A stretch of DNA of 64,000 nt, taken from IMG/VR virus record IMGVR_UViG_3300008111_000002, positions 145,837 to 209,836 of that record; one strand, given 5' to 3'. The stretch is from a virus. Positions 8,161-17,602 of this stretch are shown here, in pieces (the first letter of the stretch is position 1; each line of letters opens with the position of its first letter). Under the pieces are notes generated by a model. It did not search any database and had not been told where the DNA came from. It worked only from the letters and a program-made list of their open reading frames with translations. Both the position numbers and the translations under genes were made by a program.

Positions 8161-8736
8161 ATGAAAACTTTTAAAGAATATCTAGCTGAAAGCAAAAAAA
8201 TGTGGTCCTTTAGGATCAAAGTTGCGGGTGAGCTGCCCGAGGGCTTTCAGTCAACAGTTAAAGATCGTCTCCAAAAATTTGGATGCACACGATTTGATAA
8301 AACAGCTCAAACTCCAATACAGAAAAATGCTATTGATTTTCCGCAATTGGAAAACATAGAAGTTTCGATGTTTGAAGTTGAAACAGCATATCCTGTTACA
8401 CCTCCAGAAATTGCAAGCATTATTAAATCATGTGATTTGATCAAAGAAGAATATGTGTTGGTGAGATACACTACTGAAGAATTGGAACAAACAGTTGCTG
8501 GCGATGAATCTGGTAAATCTTTGTTAACAGACCCGTCATATAGCGAAGTTGCTAAGATTAAACATAAAGATTATTTTGGTGATGATTTTAATAAATCATT
8601 CTTAAAAGATTTAGAGAAAACAGCTAAAGCACGTAAAAAAGAATTGGGACATGACAAAGGTAAACCTGATGTTCTAGGATCAGCTCCCAAAGCTAAAGAA
8701 GATAAAGCCGGTGCTAAAAGCGCCGTGGGGAGTTAA
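8161..8736 (+). CDS. Putative internal head / prohead core protein with capsid-targeting tag
   Basis: 191 residues. The first residues MKTFKEYLAES closely resemble the capsid-targeting sequence of T4 internal proteins (MKTYQEFIAEA), which directs proteins into the prohead and is cut off after Glu by the gp21 protease. The rest has a MWSFRIKVAGELPE start and a mixed alpha-beta region (IEVSMFEVETAYPVTPPEI), followed by a Lys/Asp-rich tail. The same domain is recalled next to terminase genes in other T4-type phages. Function beyond head location is unknown. Confidence 0.6.
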   Translation: MKTFKEYLAESKKMWSFRIKVAGELPEGFQSTVKDRLQKFGCTRFDKTAQTPIQKNAIDFPQLENIEVSMFEVETAYPVTPPEIASIIKSCDLIKEEYVLVRYTTEELEQTVAGDESGKSLLTDPSYSEVAKIKHKDYFGDDFNKSFLKDLEKTAKARKKELGHDKGKPDVLGSAPKAKEDKAGAKSAVGS

Positions 8737-8737
8737 T

Positions 8738-9433
8738 ATGAACTTTAATGAATTATATAGAAAAATTGCAGATTTAGATAAACCGGTTGGCGAGGAGTGC
8801 GGAATGCCATCAGCAATGCCAAGTACACCTCCGGCAAACGAACCACCTCCTAGTATGAGCGTAAATTTAAATGCTCAGGGAATGGATAATATTTCAAATC
8901 TAATGAAATTAATTTCTAAGGTCAATCCAGATGTAGCTGGACCAAAAGTAGATGCTATGGTTGCTCCTCTACAAATTAATAAACCGGATGCAATGAATAA
9001 TGCAGAGTTAGATGACATTGATACCGATGATAACAAATTAGATATTGATGTCGACGGTGATAGTCAGCCAGACATTGCTCTTAAGAAGGGCGAAGCTTAT
9101 AGTAACCAACCTAATGAACAATATGCAGACATAGACGACATTACAGTTAATGCAGGTGGCGGAATGAATGGTCCAAAACATCCAAAAGATCTACGTGTAA
9201 AAGATCCATCACCTTACGAAAATGAAGCATACGAAAACGAGCCAGATGAAAAATATGATGATCATTTAAGAATCATTAAACATCTAGCAGGTGGTATGAA
9301 CAAAGAAAAAACAATGGTTAAGCACAGTTACAAACAAGGCGATAATCCAATGGCTATGCCAGAGAGCGAAGATCCTTTAGCAGCTATTAAAAATGATCTA
9401 CGTGCTCGTTTACAAGAATATAAGAATCAGTAA
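8738..9433 (+). CDS. Putative prohead core / head protein, acidic and disordered
   Basis: 231 residues from the ATG that follows GGGGAG; a longer frame exists but lacks a ribosome site. Pro/Met-rich start, acidic middle (DDIDTDDNKLDIDVDGD), and two copies of an N-x-P-(N/D)-E-x-Y motif (QPNEQYADI and EPDEKYDDH). The end (AGGMNKEK ... GDNPMAM ... IKNDLRARLQEY) matches a protein widespread in T4-type cyanophages. Low complexity and position suggest a scaffold or internal head role. Confidence 0.55.
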   Translation: MNFNELYRKIADLDKPVGEECGMPSAMPSTPPANEPPPSMSVNLNAQGMDNISNLMKLISKVNPDVAGPKVDAMVAPLQINKPDAMNNAELDDIDTDDNKLDIDVDGDSQPDIALKKGEAYSNQPNEQYADIDDITVNAGGGMNGPKHPKDLRVKDPSPYENEAYENEPDEKYDDHLRIIKHLAGGMNKEKTMVKHSYKQGDNPMAMPESEDPLAAIKNDLRARLQEYKNQ

Positions 9434-9447
9434 TAAGGATTGACCCC

Positions 9448-11037
9448 ATGAGCAAAAGTCTCGACGGGGTCTTAATCAAAAAGGCCCACAAACCTCAGCG
9501 TTACACTCTAGAAGAAATTAAACATCTAGAAGCATGTATGGATCCTATAACTGGTCCATTATACTTCTGTAAAACCTTCTTAAAAATTCAACATCCTGTT
9601 CGTGGTGCTATTGATTTTGTACCCTACGAATATCAAGAAAGATTAATAGACGCATATCATAATAACAAGCAGTGTATTGCTATGCTACCCCGCCAGATGG
9701 GTAAAACAACCTGTGCCACAGGTTACTTATTATGGTATACAATGTTTGTCCCAGAAGCACAGGTACTGATCGCTGCTCACAAGTACGAAGGTGCGCAGGA
9801 CATTATGAACCGTTATCGTTATGGTTACGAAAACTTGCCAGACTTTATCCGTGCTGGTGTGTATTCATATAATAGAAATACAATTGAATATGATAACGGT
9901 GCTCGTATACAAGCAACAACAACTACAGAAAATACCGGCCGTGGTAAATCTCTTTCGTTAATTTACTGTGATGAGTTTGCGTTTGTACAACCTCCTGAAA
10001 AAGCTAAAGAGTTTTGGACTGCACTATCGCCAACATTGTCAACAGGCGGTAAGTGTATTATTACATCAACACCAAACTCAGACGAAGATCAGTTTGCGTT
10101 AATTTGGACAGAAGCTAACAAAAAGTTTGACGAATTTGGAAATGAACAAAAGCTAGGAACTAATGGTTTTTACAGCTACTTTGCACACTGGAACGAACAC
10201 CCGGATCGCGATGACGATTGGGCAAGAGTAGAACGTGCAAAAATTGGTGACGAACGTTTTCGTAGAGAATTTGATTGCGAATTCTTAATCTTTGACGAAA
10301 CATTAATCAACGCAGTACGTCTTGCAGAAATGAAAGGTGTTGATCCTATTATGACAATGGGTCAAACACGTTGGTATAAAGATATTAATCCAAATGCTAC
10401 CTATCTAGTTGCTCTTGATCCTAGCCTAGGAACTGGTGGTGACTATGGTGCTATACAGGTATTTGAAATGCCCAGCATGGAACAGGTAGCAGAATGGCGC
10501 CATAATTTAACTCCTATTCAGCAACAGGTTAAACACCTTAGAGAAATTTGCAAATATATTCACGATCGTGGTGAGGAAAAAGGCGGAGTTCCGCAGCTAT
10601 ACTTTAGTGTTGAAAACAATACATTGGGCGAAGCTGCTCTAATAGTTATTAGAGATATTGGTGAAGAAAACTTTCATGGATTGTTTTTATCAGAACCTAT
10701 GCGTAAAGGACATGTACGCAAGTTTCGCAAGGGATTTAATACCACACACAAAACAAAAATTACAGCGTGTAGTCAACTTAAACACATGATTGAAACACAG
10801 CAAATGAAGTTAAATTCTAAACCTCTAATTTCAGAGTTAAAAACGTTTGTTGCACACGGTGTAGGGTTTGGCGCTAAAACCGGAGAACACGACGATTTAG
10901 TATCTTCAACTTTATTATGTGTGCGTATGGCCGGAGTTTTAGCTGACTGGGATCCACAAATTTACGAAAAAATGACTGAAAAAATTTCGGAAGAACAAAT
11001 GCCCATGCCATTTTATATGAGCACGGGCATATTCTAA
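9448..11037 (+). CDS. gp17: Terminase large subunit (gp17-like)
   Basis: 529 residues. The N-terminal ATPase has Walker A LPRQMGKTT (about residues 79-87) and Walker B LIYCDEF (about 171-177) followed by a coupling TSTP motif. The C-terminal RNase-H-like nuclease starts at LVALDPSLGTGGDYG (about 321-335), giving the first catalytic Asp; EHDDLVSS near residue 480 supplies another. It powers packaging and cuts concatemeric DNA, working with the gp16-like protein upstream. Confidence 0.95.
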   Translation: MSKSLDGVLIKKAHKPQRYTLEEIKHLEACMDPITGPLYFCKTFLKIQHPVRGAIDFVPYEYQERLIDAYHNNKQCIAMLPRQMGKTTCATGYLLWYTMFVPEAQVLIAAHKYEGAQDIMNRYRYGYENLPDFIRAGVYSYNRNTIEYDNGARIQATTTTENTGRGKSLSLIYCDEFAFVQPPEKAKEFWTALSPTLSTGGKCIITSTPNSDEDQFALIWTEANKKFDEFGNEQKLGTNGFYSYFAHWNEHPDRDDDWARVERAKIGDERFRREFDCEFLIFDETLINAVRLAEMKGVDPIMTMGQTRWYKDINPNATYLVALDPSLGTGGDYGAIQVFEMPSMEQVAEWRHNLTPIQQQVKHLREICKYIHDRGEEKGGVPQLYFSVENNTLGEAALIVIRDIGEENFHGLFLSEPMRKGHVRKFRKGFNTTHKTKITACSQLKHMIETQQMKLNSKPLISELKTFVAHGVGFGAKTGEHDDLVSSTLLCVRMAGVLADWDPQIYEKMTEKISEEQMPMPFYMSTGIF

Positions 11038-11042
11038 ATTAA

Positions 11043-11049
11043 CTAAATA
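11043..11049 (+). promoter_or_regulatory. Late-promoter-like CTAAATA box
   Basis: TAAATA ends 4 nt before the ATG at 11054 and no ribosome site is visible. Confidence 0.4.
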
Positions 11050-11053
11050 TAAT

Positions 11054-13546
11054 ATGGACTCAATGAAAAGCATTGCTACAGATTTATTTTATAAAATTCG
11101 CAGCCGTTTTACGGGTTTAAAACTTGGCGAAAGTATGGGCGCCATTACAATTAATCCCGAAGAAGCTGTGTTTTTTGATTTTGATTACATTGTTGATGAA
11201 CAGGCATTAGGTCATGTCAGCATTAGTTTAGCTGAACCAAGATCAATGAAAGTATACTTTAGCAATGGTATTACAGAAAATATGGATATCGTACAAAAAG
11301 AAAAATGGTACGATTTTTTAAGAGAATTAAGACAATTTGCAAAGCGTAGATTACTAACCTTTGATACTAGAGACGTTGCTAAAGACAATCTAGATCAAAG
11401 AGATTTTGCATTTTTAAGTCAATACAATCAAACAAAGACCGTCGGAGAATCAATTATGAGTGAAAGCAGCCTGTATGGCTCGAGAACAATTAGCTATCAA
11501 AACTTAATGGATACAAAGTTAATCATTAAACATAGTAAACCTATTCAAGATGAGCAAGTTGGTTCGAGAGCAAGAAACATTTCAGCATTATTTGTTGAAA
11601 ATCAAGACGGTGAAAGATTTAAATATCCGTTCATCCATTTAGCAGGTGCTCGTGCTATGCAACGTCATGTGGCTAACGGCGGAGTGCCGTACGATGAAAT
11701 TGGCAAGCATATTGTAGGAATGAGTGAGCAAATTGCTCAACTTAAAGGCTTTGGAAACTATGTAGTAAGAAACGATCTTTTAAATTCTGATACAAATTCA
11801 ATTTACGAAAAAAGCTCAGATGCATTAAACAGGCTACGCGAAGAACTTTCAAAATTATCAAAGCAAGCATTTTACGAACAATTTAAAACAAATTTTCAAT
11901 TACAAGATTCATTAGAAGTGCCGCAGGATGTTATAGAAGATTTTACAGAAAAATTCACTGTCAAAAATTTCAAAGAGGACATTAAGTCTGTGTTTCCAAT
12001 TTTATACAGACTTATGAAGGAAGAGTCCAAAATAGGCTATGACGACATAGTTGCTATGACAGGTAATGAAGAACTAGAAATAGAAGAAGATTTTGATTCG
12101 AATCTACTTGATCCGTTTGCCAAGTTTGAAAGTTGGGTAGCGTATCTTGGTGAAGACAGTGGAATCTTAAGTCAAGATCCAGATGAGAAAAAAATTGCAA
12201 TCAATGAACTTAACGAACTAACAACACAACATTTTCCTGCAGGCGAAAAGGGGTTAAATGCAATTAAAAGTTTAGAAGGCATAATCGAAGATCCAAGACT
12301 ATTTGCACAAATTAAAGAGGCAGCAGAACAAGACCCCGATACTTGTGTCAGGGGTCTTGTTAAAAATTGGTTAGAAGAAAATGCTCCAGATATACTAGAA
12401 GAATTAGACTTTGGCGATTTTCAAGACGAAGAGGACGTAGAAGATCCAATGCAATATGCTAACGATGCAGCAGATGCAGATGCTGTAGCATATGGACAAC
12501 GTGAAGATATTACTGCCGAAGCATCTAGTTCGGGAGATTACGAATTAGAAGTAAAAACACAAGTTTTCTTTGAAAGAGATGAAAACGGTAAGGCTGTAAT
12601 TTCTAAAATTATGTTAGGAGATACAGATATTACTGCAATTACTTCTCCAGAAGAAACCGCAGATTATATTGAAGACGGTGAAGAAAGTCCAGTAGAAGGT
12701 ATCGAATATATCAATGTTGATATTGATTATAGTGTTCACGGTGAATATCTACCTGCTACTTGGGGATATCATGGCGGATCTCCTGCAGAATATCCAGAAG
12801 TTGAAATTAATGAAATCACAGCGTTTGGTAATGGCAAATCAATAAAGATTGATTTTAATGATCTTGATGGCGATAATCAAAATTATCTACAAGAAAAAGC
12901 TGAAGAAGAAGCTTCAGAAAATGGTTCCGATGACGGCGACTATGATGATTACGATCGCTACGAATCCGTTGAAACATCAAAAGGACTAGAAGAAAAACAA
13001 TCAAATGTAAACGAATTAGCACAATTCATTTATTCATTTTATGACAAAGAGTCAGGCACATTCCCTAAAGGCCCAGAAGGCGTCTGTACTATGGTAGGCA
13101 AGAAGTTTGGTGAGCAAGCAGAAAGTCTAGCAAGACGTTTAGTAGAAAAATTAGCACCGCAGCAACAGTCATCGGTAAATCCAGATTTAGATCGAATTAA
13201 AGAATTATCAGGAATGCACCAACAAGAAGCGGCAGTTGTCGAAGGAAGTGTACATGGCTGGAACGTCGCTAAATGGTATGCAAAAACTGGCGACCAGCTA
13301 AAACTTACCAAGTGGTTGCGTAAAGAAGCAGGGTTAGATAAAAATGCACCTGTATATTTTGACGATGCTGATTTAGTATATATTGATCAAACTATTGTTC
13401 CTGAAGCTTTAGTTAACCCTAAGTTAAAGATGCAAGATCTTTTAGATGCAGTCAAACAAGCAGCCCAATCTCCGAACGAACAAGAATCGATCGAAAATGC
13501 TACTCCTGAATTAGAAAGTATCAAAAGATTAGCAGGCATGCGATAA
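11054..13546 (+). CDS. Large acidic protein, conserved beside gp17, function unknown
   Basis: 830 residues. The start (SMKSIATDLFYKIRSRF then PEEAVFFDFDYI) is one I recall in T4-type cyanophage and freshwater phage proteins next to gp17. A helical middle (residues 230-330) is followed by a strongly acidic region and a C-terminal helical segment. There is no catalytic motif that I recognise. Position suggests a virion or packaging role. A rho-independent terminator ends the operon. Confidence 0.5.
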   Translation: MDSMKSIATDLFYKIRSRFTGLKLGESMGAITINPEEAVFFDFDYIVDEQALGHVSISLAEPRSMKVYFSNGITENMDIVQKEKWYDFLRELRQFAKRRLLTFDTRDVAKDNLDQRDFAFLSQYNQTKTVGESIMSESSLYGSRTISYQNLMDTKLIIKHSKPIQDEQVGSRARNISALFVENQDGERFKYPFIHLAGARAMQRHVANGGVPYDEIGKHIVGMSEQIAQLKGFGNYVVRNDLLNSDTNSIYEKSSDALNRLREELSKLSKQAFYEQFKTNFQLQDSLEVPQDVIEDFTEKFTVKNFKEDIKSVFPILYRLMKEESKIGYDDIVAMTGNEELEIEEDFDSNLLDPFAKFESWVAYLGEDSGILSQDPDEKKIAINELNELTTQHFPAGEKGLNAIKSLEGIIEDPRLFAQIKEAAEQDPDTCVRGLVKNWLEENAPDILEELDFGDFQDEEDVEDPMQYANDAADADAVAYGQREDITAEASSSGDYELEVKTQVFFERDENGKAVISKIMLGDTDITAITSPEETADYIEDGEESPVEGIEYINVDIDYSVHGEYLPATWGYHGGSPAEYPEVEINEITAFGNGKSIKIDFNDLDGDNQNYLQEKAEEEASENGSDDGDYDDYDRYESVETSKGLEEKQSNVNELAQFIYSFYDKESGTFPKGPEGVCTMVGKKFGEQAESLARRLVEKLAPQQQSSVNPDLDRIKELSGMHQQEAAVVEGSVHGWNVAKWYAKTGDQLKLTKWLRKEAGLDKNAPVYFDDADLVYIDQTIVPEALVNPKLKMQDLLDAVKQAAQSPNEQESIENATPELESIKRLAGMR

Positions 13547-13564
13547 TATCATTTCCGCCTAGTT

Positions 13565-13590
13565 AAGGACTCTCCGGAGTCCTTTTCTTT
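13565..13590 (+). terminator. Rho-independent terminator
   Basis: Perfect stem AAGGACTC/GAGTCCTT with CCG at its centre, then TTCTTTT. It closes the late packaging operon. Confidence 0.8.
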
Positions 13591-13623
13591 TGGCAAAATT
13601 AATCAAAAAAACGTTGTTTTTTA

Positions 13624-13652
13624 TTGACATTGCTAAATAAAAAACGCATAAT
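13624..13652 (+). promoter_or_regulatory. Sigma-70 early promoter for gp32
   Basis: TTGACA (13624-13629), 17-bp spacer, CATAAT (13647-13652). Same design as the minus-strand early promoters in the right third of the window. The leader of about 50 nt ends with TAGGAGG. Confidence 0.75.
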
Positions 13653-13707
13653 ATATATTGTGCGTAAGGCATACATTTTAAGGCAAAATAATAGGAGGCA
13701 AATTAAA

Positions 13708-14691
13708 ATGGCATCATTAGCAGAAATTCGTGCAAAACTTCAAGAAGCACAAAACAAATCTTCAGGAAACTCCACCGGCGGTGGCGACAACGCAATTTAT
13801 CCACATTGGAACATGCAAGAAGGCAAGGAAGCAGTAGTTCGCTTACTTCCAGACGGCGACAGCTCAAATACTTTCTTTTGGGTTGAACGTGCTATGATCA
13901 AATTAGAGTTCGCTGGTATCAAAGGCGAAACTGATAATAAGAAAATTCAAGTACAAGTACCTTGCGTGGAGATGTACGGTCCAAATGAAACATGCCCAAT
14001 TCTTTCAGAAGTACGTGGCTGGTTTAAGGACAAGAGTCTAGAAGAAATGGGTCGTAAGTACTGGAAAAAACGTTCATACATTTTCCAAGGCTTCGTTGTT
14101 GAAGATCCACTTAAAGAAGATAGTGTACCAGAAAATCCAATCCGTAGATTTATTATTGGTCCTCAAATTTATCAAATCATCCGCAACGGCTTGATTGATC
14201 CAGAAATCAATGAAACACCTACAGATTATCTACGTGGGTTAGATTTCCGTATTGCTAAAACCAGTAAAGGCGGCTTTGCTGATTATTCTACTAGTAAGTA
14301 TAGCCGTAGAGAACGTGCTCTTAGCGATGCAGAAAAAGCAGCAATTGATCAATATGGATTGTTTGATCTTAAGAGCTTCTTACCTAAGAAGCCAGGTGAG
14401 GTCGAACTCAAAGTAATCAAAGAAATGTTTGAAGCAAGTGTTAACGGCGAAGCATATGATCCAACTCGTTGGAGTCAATATTACAAGCCAGCTGGCATTG
14501 GCAGTGCTACTGGAGATCCAGTGGCTAAAGCAGTCAAACCTGCTTCAACAGAAGAAAGCTACGAAGAAGAACCAGCACCAGTAGCACCAGTTAAGGGTGT
14601 TAACGTAGCTGATGCTGCAAATTCTTCAGCAGAAGGTAACAGTCGTGCGCAAGATATTCTTGCCATGATTCGTAACCGTCAAAAGCAATAA
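13708..14691 (+). CDS. gp32: Single-stranded DNA-binding protein (gp32-like)
   Basis: 327 residues from the ATG behind a TAGGAGG site; an upstream TTG start would lie inside the promoter. The core has the OB-fold region with VPCVEMYGPNETCPIL (two Cys of the zinc site region) and RKYWKKRSYIFQGFVVEDP, as in T4-type gp32. The C-terminus is acidic (EESYEEEPAP), then ends with a basic peptide. It coats single strands during replication and recombination and binds partner proteins through the acidic tail. Confidence 0.85.
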   Translation: MASLAEIRAKLQEAQNKSSGNSTGGGDNAIYPHWNMQEGKEAVVRLLPDGDSSNTFFWVERAMIKLEFAGIKGETDNKKIQVQVPCVEMYGPNETCPILSEVRGWFKDKSLEEMGRKYWKKRSYIFQGFVVEDPLKEDSVPENPIRRFIIGPQIYQIIRNGLIDPEINETPTDYLRGLDFRIAKTSKGGFADYSTSKYSRRERALSDAEKAAIDQYGLFDLKSFLPKKPGEVELKVIKEMFEASVNGEAYDPTRWSQYYKPAGIGSATGDPVAKAVKPASTEESYEEEPAPVAPVKGVNVADAANSSAEGNSRAQDILAMIRNRQKQ

Positions 14692-14703
14692 TAATAAAAT
14701 AAC

Positions 14704-14730
14704 GAGTATGGGTTCACGCCCATACTCTCT
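14704..14730 (+). terminator. Hairpin after gp32, weak terminator or attenuator
   Basis: Perfect 9-bp stem GAGTATGGG/CCCATACTC with a 6-nt loop. The T-tract is short (TCTTT), so some transcripts probably read into the uvsX operon, giving more gp32 than UvsX. Confidence 0.6.
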
Positions 14731-14750
14731 TTGATTACAGGAAAACAATA

Positions 14751-14939
14751 ATGGCAAAAATAAATTTATCTAAAGTTGGCGAAAGTATCACATTCTATCG
14801 CTACGATAACGGTTTTATGATTGAAATCAGTGGCCGTAACAAAAAAGAAGAGTGGAAAACTCAAAAGATTTTGTGTAATACAGAGGACGAGTTATTGGCA
14901 CTAATTAAAGAAATAAACAGCTTGGAGTTAGATCAATAA
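14751..14939 (+). CDS. Small hypothetical protein in uvsX operon
   Basis: 62 residues, beta-rich start (ITFYRYDNGFMIEIS) and a helical end. Its stop overlaps the uvsX start (TAATG), indicating translational coupling. No family recognised. Confidence 0.6.
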   Translation: MAKINLSKVGESITFYRYDNGFMIEISGRNKKEEWKTQKILCNTEDELLALIKEINSLELDQ

Positions 14940-16018
14940 TGGCAAAAGCATTTGATATTTCAAAATTTAGAAAATCAATTACTAAATCAATTGAAGGGCT
15001 TAGTATTGGTTTTAATGATCCCACAGATTGGATCTCAACAGGTAATTATGCTTTAAATTATCTAATCAGCGGAGATTTTCATAAAGGTGTTCCGTTAGGT
15101 AAAGTTACAGTATTTGCAGGTGAAAGTGGCGCTGGCAAATCTTATATTTGTTCGGGCAATCTTATCAAGGCAGCACAAGCACAAGGCATCTATCCAATCT
15201 TAATTGATTCAGAAAATGCTCTTGATGAAGATTGGCTAAAAGCACTTGGCGTGGATACTTCAGAAGATAAACTTCTTAAACTCAATATGGCAATGATCGA
15301 TGATGTAGCAAAGACTATTACAGAATTTGTTGCAGAGTATAAAGCAATGCCAGAAGAAACTCGTCCTAAAGTTTTGTTTGTGCTTGATTCACTTGGTATG
15401 TTGCTAACTCCCACTGATGTAAATCAGTTTGAAGCAGGTGACCTTAAAGGTGACATGGGTCGTAAGCCTAAAGCACTAACAGCACTTGTTCGTAACTGTG
15501 TCAATATGTTTGGTTCATTAAACATTGGCCTTGTAGCAACTAATCACACATACGCAAGTCAAGATATGTTTGATCCAGATGATAAAATTTCTGGTGGTCA
15601 GGGTTTTATCTATGCAAGTTCAATTGTAGTAGCAATGCGTAAATTGAAACTTAAAGAAGATGATGACGGCAACAAGATTTCGGAAGTTCGTGGAATTCGT
15701 GCTGCCTGCAAAGTAATGAAAACACGTTACGCAAAGCCTTTTGAATCAGTACAAGTGAAAATTCCTTATGAAACAGGTATGAATCCCTATAGTGGAATGG
15801 TAGACCTGGCAGAAGAAAAAGGTCTTCTAAAGAAAGAAGGTAACAGTCTTGTATATGTAACTAGCGACGGTGAAATTATCAAACAATTCCGCAAAGCGTG
15901 GGAACGCAACGAAAACAATGGTCTTGATAAAATCATGGCAGACGTTTCTAAAAACGGCGAAAATGTCTCATCTGAGATAATTAATAATGTTGAATTAGAA
16001 ACGGAGACATCTCAATGA
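14939..16018 (+). CDS. uvsX: RecA-like recombinase UvsX
   Basis: 359 residues (T4 UvsX 391). Walker A GESGAGKS at about residues 61-68, a VLFVLDSLGML Walker B near residue 147 and a GLVATNHTY segment near residue 198 typical of RecA/UvsX. It catalyses strand exchange for recombination-dependent replication. It sits between gp32 and UvsY, its two partners, in one operon with 4-nt overlaps. Confidence 0.9.
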   Translation: MAKAFDISKFRKSITKSIEGLSIGFNDPTDWISTGNYALNYLISGDFHKGVPLGKVTVFAGESGAGKSYICSGNLIKAAQAQGIYPILIDSENALDEDWLKALGVDTSEDKLLKLNMAMIDDVAKTITEFVAEYKAMPEETRPKVLFVLDSLGMLLTPTDVNQFEAGDLKGDMGRKPKALTALVRNCVNMFGSLNIGLVATNHTYASQDMFDPDDKISGGQGFIYASSIVVAMRKLKLKEDDDGNKISEVRGIRAACKVMKTRYAKPFESVQVKIPYETGMNPYSGMVDLAEEKGLLKKEGNSLVYVTSDGEIIKQFRKAWERNENNGLDKIMADVSKNGENVSSEIINNVELETETSQ

Positions 16019-16254
16019 AAGAAGACCTAATTGCCGATCTATGGAATGTGATTGTTGAGCACTTACCAGAAAAATCTAAAAGTATTGTTGCAACAGATTT
16101 TGTTAATACTTTATTAGATTATGGTATTAAGGATAGTACTATTGAATCTTTATTAGGAGTAGATCCCCATCTTGATCAAGCAATTGAATATGCAATTGAC
16201 GGTGAAGAAATTGAGGATTCTGAAGAAGAAGATTATTACGAAGATGAGGATTAA
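16015..16254 (+). CDS. Small acidic protein between uvsX and uvsY
   Basis: 79 residues, starting KEDLIADLWNVIVEHLPEK and ending with a run of Glu/Asp/Tyr. It overlaps uvsX by ATGA and abuts uvsY by TAATG. A protein of this type is recalled between these genes in cyanophages; function unknown. Confidence 0.6.
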   Translation: MKEDLIADLWNVIVEHLPEKSKSIVATDFVNTLLDYGIKDSTIESLLGVDPHLDQAIEYAIDGEEIEDSEEEDYYEDED

Positions 16255-16709
16255 TGAACTGGTACGAAGCAGTTTCTAAAGATATCAGTAATATTCCGGA
16301 TGCAGTGGCATTTTTTGAAAAAGAATTGTTAGATGCAAAACTGGAATGTAAAATCTTTGGCAATATAGAAAAAAATAGTGCTGCAATGCCCGGTGTGGTA
16401 GAGAATCGTTTTAATCAATTACAGGAAATTGAAGGTATCCTCGAATATCTTAATATTGAATTAAGACGACTAAAAAGTCAACACTTTCGTAAATATCTTG
16501 AAAGCTATCAACGATCGTTGAGCAGTAGAGACTGTGAAAAGTTTGTAGACGGTGAGGCAGACGTTGTAGACTTTGAAAAAATTATTAACGATTTTGCATT
16601 GTTACGTAACAAATGGCTTGGTATTATTAAAGCACTTGATCAAAAGCAGTGGCACTTGACTAATATTATTAAGTTGCGTGTAGCTGGGTTAGAGGATGCC
16701 ACCTTGTGA
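16254..16709 (+). CDS. uvsY: Recombination mediator UvsY
   Basis: 151 residues (T4 UvsY 137). The central helix-rich block NRFNQLQEIEGILEYLNIE followed by LRRLKSQHFRKYLE and SLSSRDCEKFVDGE is characteristic of UvsY. It loads UvsX on gp32-coated DNA. The last 21 bp overlap the convergent glycan gene on the other strand. Confidence 0.85.
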   Translation: MNWYEAVSKDISNIPDAVAFFEKELLDAKLECKIFGNIEKNSAAMPGVVENRFNQLQEIEGILEYLNIELRRLKSQHFRKYLESYQRSLSSRDCEKFVDGEADVVDFEKIINDFALLRNKWLGIIKALDQKQWHLTNIIKLRVAGLEDATL

Positions 16710-17552
16710 ATTGTTAAACAATTCATCATGTGGAACTTCGTATGGATGGCCCTGATAAAACAGGGCTTTTTCTTGAGCACTACCGTCGTACCATTCGTCT
16801 AAATTATATTGACACCATGCAATGTGTTCATGCCACACATCTCTGTTAACTGGTTCTAACGGATCTCTCCAATTGTCTAATGTTCTTTCACATGCTATCC
16901 AAGTTGGACACGGGCCTAGACTAATAACTTTTTTTCCGTACCAAAATGCTTCAGCAGTAATTGCAGAACTATAACTGACAACTAAATCTGCCCATTCAAA
17001 ATCGCCGTCGATTCCAAACACGCCTTTAAATCCAACACTAGGATTTCCGTAATGTTGTACTCCCTTTTTACCAACCTTGTATCTAATTTTTACATTTGCA
17101 CCCCGTGATTCAAAAAATGTTTTTAATTTTTCAGACCATTGTGTAATATCAAATCCTGTGAAAATTCCTTGACTTTTTTTACTTGGAGCGATCAATACGT
17201 TTTTAATTTCTTTAACTTTCCAAGGCTGTTTTTCTAATCTAGTAGTGTTCCATCGAGAATAGGGAATTGATTTTAATTTAGTTGGTGCAAAAGAATTTAT
17301 ACTCACCCTGGCTGCTACTCTATGTTTTGAAACCCAAGATCCAAGATAAGGACGATTAATTGCTATATAGGGATTTTTTGCCGTCATCCATGGCCCAATA
17401 AATCCTATAGGATTAGCGGGCACTATTAATGGTATTCCTGGATCAGCAGTTGTTATATCATGTATATGAATTAATCTGCCGGTAAAACGTTCCCAACCTT
17501 TAATAAAAGGTTCGTCAAATTCATTAACGAGTATTTGATATTTTAATGCCAT
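16689..17552 (-). CDS. KpsS-like capsule/glycan protein, paralogue 1
   Basis: 287 residues from the ATG at 17552; an in-frame ATG lies at 17579 but overlaps a TAAATA box and has no better ribosome site. The middle has DITQWSEKLKTFFESRG and the C-terminal half a WADLVVSYSSAITAEAFWYGKK segment, then LGPCPTWIACERTL and YNLDEWYDGSAQ. These blocks recur in the genes at 19000, 20476 and 26342. The fold resembles GT-B capsule synthesis proteins. The sugar and acceptor are unknown. Confidence 0.6.
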   Translation of the reverse strand: MALKYQILVNEFDEPFIKGWERFTGRLIHIHDITTADPGIPLIVPANPIGFIGPWMTAKNPYIAINRPYLGSWVSKHRVAARVSINSFAPTKLKSIPYSRWNTTRLEKQPWKVKEIKNVLIAPSKKSQGIFTGFDITQWSEKLKTFFESRGANVKIRYKVGKKGVQHYGNPSVGFKGVFGIDGDFEWADLVVSYSSAITAEAFWYGKKVISLGPCPTWIACERTLDNWRDPLEPVNRDVWHEHIAWCQYNLDEWYDGSAQEKALFYQGHPYEVPHDELFNNSQGGIL

Positions 17553-17590
17553 TTTTGTCCGCTCTTTAATATTTACCATTAACTGCTCTG

Positions 17591-17597
17591 ATAAATA
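17591..17597 (+). promoter_or_regulatory. Late-promoter-like ATAAATA box
   Basis: ATAAATA ends exactly 5 nt before the ATG at 17603, with no ribosome site between. Confidence 0.55.
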
Positions 17598-17602
17598 TCA
17601 GC

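Noticed and set aside
13624-13707. N-terminal extension of gp32 from a TTG
   Set aside because: The extension begins in the -35 box itself; the TAGGAGG site and the MASLAEIR start support the ATG at 13708.
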